From positions 1 through 8,404 of the forward strand of contig JAWLGN010000239.1 in assembly GCA_041685075.1 (NCBI GenBank): DNA of 8,404 nucleotides, in the 5' to 3' direction. A program made the translations under genes and the position numbers. The stretch is from JAMCRM01 sp041685075 (GTDB lineage: Bacteria; Acidobacteriota; Terriglobia; Bryobacterales; Bryobacteraceae). The notes beneath the pieces were generated by a model. It was given only the letters and a program-made list of their open reading frames with translations. It had not been told where the DNA came from and made no database searches. Within the stretch, counting starts at the first letter, position 1. Each line of letters begins with the position of its first letter. Below are positions 1 to 4,487 of the stretch, in pieces.

Positions 1-47
1 GCCCCGAGGGACGCCGGCTGCTCGGCCGCTACGGCTTCGAGCGCTGA
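1..47 (+). CDS. C-terminal end of a possible molybdate-binding (ModA-like) protein, partial
   Basis: Only the last 14 codons are present, read in the frame starting at base 3 and ending in TGA at 45-47. The peptide is PEGRRLLGRYGFER. The pattern S/P-E-G-x-x-x-L-x-x-Y-G-F resembles the usual C-terminus of periplasmic molybdate-binding proteins of ABC transporters, where a helix ending in a YGF motif closes the second lobe. With so few residues this is a hint only; other type 2 periplasmic binding proteins end similarly. The gene converges on the reductase gene, whose stop is 9 bases away, so no room is left for a hairpin terminator. Confidence 0.4.
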   Translation, partial: PEGRRLLGRYGFER

Positions 48-56
48 GCCGCGAAC

Positions 57-761
57 TCAATCGTAGCGCTCGTAGTGGATGCGGCGGCGCTCCAGTCCCT
101 GTTCGAGCAGCAGGTCCCGGAGGCTCCGCACCATCTCCCAGAGGCCGCAGATGTAGACGTCCAGGTCGCGACGTGGGCCTGTGGCCTGGAGCACGTGGCC
201 CTGCACGCGGCCGGTCAGGCCCGTCCAGGACGGCTCCGGGCGGGTGAGGGTGGGGAGGAAGCGGAAATTGGGGTGCCGCGCCGCCAGAGCTTCGAATTCC
301 TCCCGGTAGAGGATGCCGTGCTCGTATCGCACCCCGAAGATCAGGGTATAGCCGTGGCGCTCCTCGGCCGCCAGCCGCTCCGGCAGCATGGCCCTGAAGG
401 GCGCGATGCCGGTGCCGGTAGCTGCCAGAACCGAGTCGCCGGGCGGCTCCGCCCAGCCGAACGAACCGTAAGGGCCCCTGAGCTTCACCACCGCTCCGGG
501 CCGCAGGTCGAAGAGGTAGGGTGAGAAGACGCCCTCTCGTACGCGGTTGAGGCACAACTCGAAGCGGTTGCCTGCGGGCGGGGAAGCCACGGAGTAGGCC
601 CGCTGCACCATCCGGCCGGCGACCCGGGCCTCGAGCATCAGAAACTGCCCCGGCGAGAAATCGAGCCGCTCGAGCGCGGCTTCAAAAGTGAAGTGCCGCA
701 CCTCGGGAGCGATCTCCCGCGTTTCCAATAGCTTAGCGATGAATTCCCGGGCTACTCCCAC
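57..761 (-). CDS. Ferredoxin-NADP reductase-like FAD/NAD(P)-binding oxidoreductase
   Basis: A 234-residue flavoprotein of the ferredoxin-NADP reductase superfamily, which moves electrons between NAD(P)H and a small redox carrier through FAD. The FAD-binding barrel spans about residues 1-100: PGQF at 37-40, the RxYS flavin motif RAYSVAS at 54-60, and GPYGSF at 96-101. The nucleotide-binding domain follows with the glycine-rich loop ATGTGIAPFRAM at 114-125 and YICGLWEM at 203-210, equivalent to the usual C-G-x-P-x-M. The tail HYERYD resembles the C-terminus of bacterial Fpr-type enzymes, but with Asp last rather than an aromatic residue. No ferredoxin or other fused domain is present. The start is GTG (759-761), overlapping the stop of the chelatase gene by 10 bases, so translation is probably coupled; no good ribosome site is visible. 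Family is sure, electron partner is not. Alternatives are an electron-transfer subunit of another reductase or a flavin reductase. Confidence 0.85.
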   Translation of the reverse strand: MGVAREFIAKLLETREIAPEVRHFTFEAALERLDFSPGQFLMLEARVAGRMVQRAYSVASPPAGNRFELCLNRVREGVFSPYLFDLRPGAVVKLRGPYGSFGWAEPPGDSVLAATGTGIAPFRAMLPERLAAEERHGYTLIFGVRYEHGILYREEFEALAARHPNFRFLPTLTRPEPSWTGLTGRVQGHVLQATGPRRDLDVYICGLWEMVRSLRDLLLEQGLERRRIHYERYD

Positions 762-1126
762 TCTTCGAGCGCCGTCCGAGCCCGGTCTACCACGACCTCC
801 GCCAGAAAGGGATGACCGTCGAGCGGCGGAGTCATCCGGATCTCCAGCGCCGGAAATCGCCGCGCAGCTTCTGCCACGATGCGCGGCAGGTCGCGCTGCA
901 GGTGGAGTCCCAGGGTAAGGAAGTAGGGGACCACCAGCACACGAGTCGCCCCCTGGCCGGCCATCAGCTCCACGGATTCCTCCAGGGTGGGGTGGTAGGG
1001 TTCCAGAAACGCCACCCCGGCCAGAGCCACGCCGGCCGCTTTCCCGGCTTCATGCGCCACGGCGCGCACCGCGTCATTTGCGGATTCGACCGGCGATCCG
1101 TGGGCGAACAGGACGAGCGCGGTCAC
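752..1126 (-). CDS. cbiX: Short CbiX/SirB-type sirohydrochlorin chelatase
   Basis: At 124 residues this is the short, single-domain form of the class II chelatases that insert Co2+ or Fe2+ into sirohydrochlorin for cobalamin or siroheme synthesis. The N-terminus LFAHGSP places the metal-binding His at residue 9. A second conserved His is at residue 75, in VPYFLTLGLHLQRDLP, the family's typical P-x-F-L-x-x-G-x-H...D-x-P stretch; FLEPYHPTLEE at 40-50 is the third family block. Short forms are thought to work as homodimers. The GTG start (1124-1126) overlaps the TGA of the upstream Cys-rich gene as GTGA, a classic coupling arrangement, and the 3' end overlaps the reductase gene. Whether the metal is cobalt or iron cannot be read from the sequence; no other tetrapyrrole genes are in the window. 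The neighbouring reductase could supply electrons to a siroheme enzyme, which is inference. Confidence 0.85.
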   Translation of the reverse strand: MTALVLFAHGSPVESANDAVRAVAHEAGKAAGVALAGVAFLEPYHPTLEESVELMAGQGATRVLVVPYFLTLGLHLQRDLPRIVAEAARRFPALEIRMTPPLDGHPFLAEVVVDRARTALEEWE

Positions 1127-1755
1127 GGCACGATGATGGACGGGGGGGCTTCGGCGGGCGCCGCAGCGCCGAATTCGGTGCGCAGCAGGTCCAGGAACGC
1201 GCGGCCGCGCCGGCGGCCGTTGTTACGGTCCAGTTCCAGACGCTGCATGAAGACCAGCATTCCCAGCACGTCCGCGTCGCGCGTGCGGGTCATGCCCAGT
1301 TGCTCGCGCTCGCGGGTCCGCAGTTCCGTTACCGCGTGCTGAGCCTGGTTGCAGACATGGTTGGCCAGCGGGTTGGACGGCCGCGTCTCGTAGTAGACCC
1401 CGCTCTCGAGCGTACGGTAGGTACGGATGAGCGCATCGAGCGCCTCCCGGACGTCGAAATCCACGATCCCGGGCGCCTCGTCCAAGGCGCGCACCAACCC
1501 CTGGCTGAGCGCCACCATGAGCGGTTCGTTCTCCCGCAGAAAACCTTCGGTCAGCTTGATGTCCTGGTTGGGAAGCTCCTGGTCCTCCATGGCTGCCGGT
1601 TTTTCGTGCGTGCGGGCCTCCTGGAGGTACACGCAATCAAACGGACATTCCACACTCACTTCACGTTCGGTTCCGCAGCAGATACTGCAAATCTCCCCTC
1701 TCACCCCGGGGCAAGCGCGGCGGGGGCGCCGAGTTTCGCAAATGGCGCAAGCCAT
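1123..1755 (-). CDS. Conserved-looking protein of unknown function with Cys-rich N-terminus
   Basis: A 210-residue protein. Eight cysteines lie within the first 41 residues: C3, C6, C15, C23, C26, C27, C37 and C41, arranged as CxxC, CP, CxxCC and CPxDC, with the core ICSICCGTEREV at 22-33. This looks like a compact zinc-ribbon-like or Fe-S binding module. The remainder, about residues 55-210, appears mostly helical, soluble, charged and without signal peptide or membrane segments; one more Cys lies in HVCNQ. I recognise no named family and assign no function. The frame stays open upstream to 2067, but I chose ATG 1753-1755. It places the Cys motif at the very N-terminus, it avoids overlapping two plus-strand genes, and it has a -10-like TATACT six bases before the ATG. 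There is no Shine-Dalgarno, consistent with a leaderless mRNA. It heads an operon with the chelatase (GTGA overlap) and the reductase. Confidence 0.7.
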   Translation of the reverse strand: MACAICETRRPRRACPGVRGEICSICCGTEREVSVECPFDCVYLQEARTHEKPAAMEDQELPNQDIKLTEGFLRENEPLMVALSQGLVRALDEAPGIVDFDVREALDALIRTYRTLESGVYYETRPSNPLANHVCNQAQHAVTELRTREREQLGMTRTRDADVLGMLVFMQRLELDRNNGRRRGRAFLDLLRTEFGAAAPAEAPPSIIVP

Positions 1756-1773
1756 GCTTTTAGTATAGGGGAT
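1756..1773. promoter_or_regulatory. Symmetric divergent promoter, probably leaderless both ways
   Basis: Only 18 bases separate two divergent ATG codons (1753-1755 minus, 1774-1776 plus). At the centre, TAGTATA (1761-1767) reads TATACTA on the other strand. The minus strand therefore has TATACT (1767 to 1762) followed by 6 bases and then ATG. The plus strand has TAGTAT (1761-1766) followed by 7 bases and then ATG. Both spacings put the transcription start at or next to the A of the start codon. No clear -35 was found on either side. An AGGGG run (1767-1771) precedes the plus ATG by only 2 bases, too close for a normal ribosome site. Confidence 0.55.
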
Positions 1774-1926
1774 ATGAGCCGTACGAACCTGTTTCTGAAA
1801 GTCGAAGTGGAGCACGACCCCGAGGAGAAGCCCGAGCGGTTGGGCGAGGAGCTTTGCCGCCACCTGATGAAGCTCTACGGCGTGCGTGCGGCCGAAACGA
1901 CCCACTACACCGTCCTTGAAGAGTAG
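1774..1926 (+). CDS. Small acidic protein of unknown function (50 aa)
   Basis: A 50-residue protein. It starts with MSRTNLFLKVEVEHDPEEKP and ends in THYTVLEE. The pattern suggests a short beta strand (NLFLKVEVEHD), a central amphipathic helix (PERLGEELCRHLMKLYGVRAAE) and a final strand: a beta-alpha-beta mini-fold rich in Glu, with one Cys and no signal peptide. It is too ordered and evenly charged to look like random GC-rich read-through. It fills the space between a divergent promoter and the next gene, which begins 4 bases after its TAG. ATG 1774 is the only sensible start. Its position 18 bases from the Cys-rich gene suggests joint expression. No family is recognised with certainty; similar short proteins seem to occur in Acidobacteriota, which is recollection and not a search result. 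Confidence 0.65.
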   Translation: MSRTNLFLKVEVEHDPEEKPERLGEELCRHLMKLYGVRAAETTHYTVLEE

Positions 1927-1930
1927 AGCC

Positions 1931-2095
1931 GTGCCGCGCAAGAAGCCGCGCAAGAAACACTTCGACCGGGACAAGGAGGTGCGCGCCATCGCCCGCGAGC
2001 GCGTGGGGCAGGTGCCCGCCTCCCGCCCCATTCCACCCAAGACGGCGCGCCGCAAACCCAAACACAAGAAGCGGGCCGAAGAGGGCGAGGAATAG
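1931..2095 (+). CDS. Small, strongly basic protein of unknown function (54 aa)
   Basis: A 54-residue protein beginning PRKKPRKKHFDRDKEVRAIA after its GTG start and finishing with a second basic cluster, ARRKPKHKKRAEEGEE. Two Lys/Arg blocks flank a short helix (FDRDKEVRAIARERVG) and a Pro-rich linker (PASRPIPPK). The charge suggests contact with nucleic acid or with an acidic partner; the preceding 50-residue protein is acidic and is translated just upstream. The frame is open further upstream to about 1886, but GTG 1931 was chosen because it lies 4 bases after the preceding stop codon and avoids a 40-base overlap. A weak GAAGAG lies upstream, inside the previous gene's last codons. The gene converges on the next one with 14 bases between stop codons. 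Function unknown; coding status is likely but not certain. Confidence 0.55.
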   Translation: MPRKKPRKKHFDRDKEVRAIARERVGQVPASRPIPPKTARRKPKHKKRAEEGEE

Positions 2096-2109
2096 CCCCG
2101 CGGCGGCGC

Positions 2110-3096
2110 CTACCCGCCGATCTGCTGCAGGCTGCCGGTGAGCTTGACCTGCCTGCCTACGCGTTCGGAGCAGCGCATCGTACCGGCAACGCCCGCGCCG
2201 CCCGGCGGCACTTCCAGCTCGATGAAGTCGCAGCCGAACTGGAGCTTCTTCTCCTGCTGCGCCTGGATGTAGGCCGGCTCGGTCATCTTCTGCATCTGTG
2301 CCACCATCTCTGCCTGCGCCTTCATGAGTTCCTGCAGGAGCCGTGCGCGCTCCGCCTCCGGCAGCTTGGGATCCGCCAGCTTCCGGGTCATGGCCTCGTA
2401 GGGGCTTGCGATGTCGCTCTCACCGCCGTCTTTGATCGAAAAGCCGTAGTTGGCGCGGTTCCATAGCGAATAAGTCAGTTCCGCCTGGCGCTTCTCGAAG
2501 GGGGCGCTCTCGCCCGCGCGGTAGAACAGCATCTCGTAGCGATCGGGTCCGCGGGAGGCGTTGGACTCCAGCACCCCTCCGCACGAGCCGCCGCCAGCCG
2601 GCCGCGCTTCGATCCGCCATCCGTTGGCTGCCTGCAGATTCCACTGGTACTTCCCGCCCACGGCGATCGCCCGCGGCTGCTGGACAGTGATGCAGGTGAC
2701 CGGCGAGACCACCATCAGATCGGCGGTTTGCGGCCCGATACCTGGAGCCGCCTTGAGGGTAGCGCGGTATTCGCTGCCGGAAAGGCTCTCCTTCACGATT
2801 TGGATGTTGTCGTTTTGAAAGATGAATTTAGTACCCGGAACGAACTTGCCTGCCACCGCTACTTCGGCGGTTGCGCCGGGCAGCAGACAGCCGCTCGAAA
2901 CCGAGGCGATATAGGGCGTCGGGTACCTGGCCTTGGCGGCGTCGCGTTCGATGCCGAGCTTTTGCAATTCCGCTTTACAGGCCTGCCGGAAGGCGTTTTC
3001 CGTTTCCTGGAAGCGGAATGCCGCTGCGCGTCCCAGCGCCAGCGCCGCCAGGACCAGCACGGCACCCATCATCATTCGCTTGTGCAAGTTTGCCAT
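2110..3096 (-). CDS. Secreted protein of unknown function with an IPT/TIG-like segment
   Basis: A 328-residue protein with a clear Sec signal peptide: basic n-region (HKR), hydrophobic stretch MMMGAVLVLAALALG, and likely cleavage after RAAA near residue 25. Next is a short helical part, then roughly residues 60-135 with a strand-rich pattern (PGATAEVAVAGKFVPGTKF, then LMVVSPVTC) reminiscent of IPT/TIG-type immunoglobulin folds. Paired cysteines suggest disulfides. Residues about 240-285 are Glu/Lys/Gln-rich and probably form a coiled coil (AERARLLQELMKAQAEMVAQM). The protein ends in a strand-rich segment with two Cys. Start choice: a TTG at 3102 keeps the frame open, but ATG 3094-3096 has an AAGGAG six bases upstream and is preferred. 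It follows the ligase gene, whose frame overlaps it by 122 bases, so both are probably on one mRNA. Extracytoplasmic location is firm; the role is unknown. Confidence 0.7.
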   Translation of the reverse strand: MANLHKRMMMGAVLVLAALALGRAAAFRFQETENAFRQACKAELQKLGIERDAAKARYPTPYIASVSSGCLLPGATAEVAVAGKFVPGTKFIFQNDNIQIVKESLSGSEYRATLKAAPGIGPQTADLMVVSPVTCITVQQPRAIAVGGKYQWNLQAANGWRIEARPAGGGSCGGVLESNASRGPDRYEMLFYRAGESAPFEKRQAELTYSLWNRANYGFSIKDGGESDIASPYEAMTRKLADPKLPEAERARLLQELMKAQAEMVAQMQKMTEPAYIQAQQEKKLQFGCDFIELEVPPGGAGVAGTMRCSERVGRQVKLTGSLQQIGG

Positions 3097-4222
3097 TATC
3101 AACTCCTTCAGGGTCCTTCAGGGCAATGCTGTGCATGCCTGATAGCAATAACCAGTACAGGGACCATTCCGCGGGCCGGTGGAAGGGGAAATCCACCGCT
3201 GCGATGGCCAACAGGGCGGCCAGCCCGCCCCATACGCCGGGTGGCCGCGGACGCCGGAGCAGCGATCCGGAAAGGAGGAGAAATGCGCCCAGCCCCACCG
3301 GACCGTATTCCACCGCCAGTTCGAGATAGTCGTTGTGGGCGTGGTCCACGGGCCCGGCGTATCGCTGCCACCGGGAATCGTCGGAGCGTGTCCGGAACCA
3401 CTCCACCTGCCAGGGGACGAACTCCATGCGGAACGCTCCCGGGCCGAATCCAAGAAGCGGGATCTCCCGCCAGTGGCTCGCGGCAACGCGGGCCAGGTAA
3501 AGGCGGCCCTCTACGGTAACCTCCAGCGGGCGTGCGGGCGAGAGCCAGACCAGGAGGGCCGCGAGCGGCAGTCCGGCGGCGAGCCATTTCGGCCGGCCGC
3601 CGCCGGACAGCAGAAACGCCGCCGCCATCGCCGGGAAGGCCACCAGAAACACGCGCGAGCCAGTCGCCAGGATGGCCGCTATTTGCAGCGCCAAGGCCGC
3701 CGCCCATAGCCAGCGCCGGTGGCCGCGCGGCGGAGGGCTGGCGTAGAGCGGCAGGGTGGCGCACAGCCAGGCAGCAACGAAATCCGGATTGCCCAGGGTG
3801 CCGTAGACGCGCATGCGCGAGCTGCCCGTGAGATCGGGCGTCCAGAAGACAGCGAGCGGGTCCAGCCGGCAGTATTGCAGCACCGCGATCGCGGACTCGG
3901 CGGCCGAACCCCACAGCAGGGCCGGCGCCAGCCGCGACCCCGGCAGCAAGCCCGTCGAGAGCGCCCAGGCGAGCGGCAGCGGCAACAGCACCAGTAGCAG
4001 GGCTTCGAGCGAGACCCACCGGCCGAAGATAGCGGCCAGCGATGCCGCCGCGATCCACAGCAGCCAGGGCCATGGGACGCAGCGCGTGCCCGTGTGTCTC
4101 ATCAGCAGCGGGATCAGCGCGGCATCCATGGCCGCCAGCAGCCCCATCTTGGGGGTCGTGAAGGGATTTTCCAGCCCGCCCCACCACGCCAGCGGCAGGA
4201 GAAAGATGCCGGCTTGAAACAA
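2975..4222 (-). CDS. O-antigen ligase / Wzy-like polytopic membrane protein
   Basis: An inner-membrane protein of the O-antigen ligase (WaaL)/Wzy polymerase superfamily, which transfers or polymerises lipid-linked glycans on the periplasmic side. Many hydrophobic segments are visible from residue 3 onward. Family blocks are GTLGNPDFVA (141-150), TGSRVFL (187-193), PLLGFGPGAF (255-264) and the hallmark HAHNDYLELAVEYGPVGLG (294-312) in or beside the large periplasmic loop. Recognisable sequence ends near HSIALK (364-369). The frame then continues past the next gene's start for about 40 residues of Gly/Pro-rich, unlikely protein, to TAA 2975-2977. The start is uncertain: TTG 4220-4222 is the only standard codon, but CTG 4229-4231 has GGGAG five bases upstream and gives a natural N-terminus, LTPLFQAG. 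Substrate unknown; no other glycan genes are in the window, so an orphan ligase or lipoprotein/pilin-type glycosyltransferase is possible. Confidence 0.8.
   Translation of the reverse strand: MFQAGIFLLPLAWWGGLENPFTTPKMGLLAAMDAALIPLLMRHTGTRCVPWPWLLWIAAASLAAIFGRWVSLEALLLVLLPLPLAWALSTGLLPGSRLAPALLWGSAAESAIAVLQYCRLDPLAVFWTPDLTGSSRMRVYGTLGNPDFVAAWLCATLPLYASPPPRGHRRWLWAAALALQIAAILATGSRVFLVAFPAMAAAFLLSGGGRPKWLAAGLPLAALLVWLSPARPLEVTVEGRLYLARVAASHWREIPLLGFGPGAFRMEFVPWQVEWFRTRSDDSRWQRYAGPVDHAHNDYLELAVEYGPVGLGAFLLLSGSLLRRPRPPGVWGGLAALLAIAAVDFPFHRPAEWSLYWLLLSGMHSIALKDPEGVDNGKLAQANDDGCRAGPGGAGAGTRSGIPLPGNGKRLPAGL
3103..3108 (-). promoter_or_regulatory. Strong Shine-Dalgarno site that decides the start at 3096
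   Basis: On the minus strand AAGGAG lies six bases before ATG 3094-3096. It would be directly adjacent to the alternative TTG at 3102, which rules that start out. It is one of the few good ribosome sites in the window. It lies at the edge of a 10-bp tandem repeat and inside the run-on reading frame of the ligase. Confidence 0.75.
3104..3123. repeat. Perfect 10-bp tandem duplication at the ligase / secreted-protein junction
   Basis: TCCTTCAGGG occurs twice in a row (3104-3113 and 3114-3123), read CCCTGAAGGA twice on the coding strand. It contains most of the Shine-Dalgarno of the downstream gene and falls at the point where the conserved part of the ligase ends. Because 10 is not a multiple of 3, each copy shifts the ligase frame. 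One copy would fuse it in frame to the downstream gene. Two copies (as here) give a 40-codon run-on. Three would give a stop at once. Confidence 0.85.
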
Positions 4223-4329
4223 CGGCGTCAGGCCGGCTCCCGAATGCCGCAGACACGCGGCGCTCGCAATTGCCTCGTCGGGCGAGCATTGTCTGTGCGG
4301 GTTGTTCAGCCGATTACGGATACGTGGAT

Positions 4330-4338
4330 CTTATACCA
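4330..4338 (-). promoter_or_regulatory. Extended -10 promoter for the ligase gene
   Basis: The minus strand reads TGG then TATAAG (4338 to 4330), matching the extended -10 pattern TGn-TATAAT with one mismatch. Transcription would begin near 4323, giving a leader of roughly 90-100 bases before the ligase start. No -35 is evident, which extended -10 promoters tolerate; the region where a -35 would lie falls in the first unit of the 21-bp repeat array. The ligase and secreted-protein pair could therefore be transcribed independently of dnaJ. Confidence 0.5.
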
Positions 4339-4347
4339 CAGCGCGGC

Positions 4348-4470
4348 GCGCAGGGCGAGGAAGCGCGGGCGCAGGACGAGGAAGGGCGGGCGCAGGACGA
4401 GGAAGGGCGGGCGCAGGGCGAGGAAAGGCGGGCGCAGGCGAGGAAGGGCAGGCGCAAGCGATGAAGGGGG
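4348..4470. repeat. Tandem array of about six 21-bp units downstream of dnaJ
   Basis: Units lie at 4348-4368, 4369-4389, 4390-4410, 4411-4431, 4432-4451 (20 bp, one G lost) and a degenerate 4452-4470. Units 2 and 3 are identical; the others differ by a few bases. Each starts GCGCAGG and continues with GAGGAAGGGCGG-type sequence. The plus strand is purine-rich with repeated GGGCGGG runs. The minus strand, the direction of dnaJ transcription, is C-rich (12 C, 4 G, 5 T, no A per unit). The array occupies most of the gap between dnaJ (stop at 4488) and the ligase promoter. No conventional hairpin terminator was seen, so a C-rich, G-poor transcript could act as a Rho loading site. Open plus-strand frames through it are a by-product of the 21-bp period. 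Confidence 0.85.
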
Positions 4471-4487
4471 AGCGGAACGGCAGAAGC

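Noticed and set aside
1756..2067. N-terminal extension of the Cys-rich protein to 314 residues
   Set aside because: It would run antisense through two plausible plus-strand small genes and past a -10 element; the Cys motif is natural at the very N-terminus from ATG 1755.
3097..3102. TTG start two codons upstream for the secreted protein
   Set aside because: The AAGGAG would be directly adjacent to the TTG; spacing is ideal only for ATG 3096.
2728..3519. 263-residue plus-strand frame antisense to two genes
   Set aside because: Low-complexity Arg/Pro composition and no motif; overlaps a signal peptide and ligase motifs on the other strand.
3108..4289. Long 393-residue minus-strand frame overlapping the ligase
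   Set aside because: Arg/Pro/Gly/Ala-rich with no domain, and it covers the recognisable ligase in another frame: a GC-rich shadow.
4270..4464. 64-residue plus-strand frame encoding a heptad-like AQDEEGR repeat
   Set aside because: The regular peptide follows from a 21-bp period; no promoter, ribosome site or conserved context supports a gene.
4348..4470. CRISPR array
   Set aside because: Units abut without unique spacers, and there are no cas genes.
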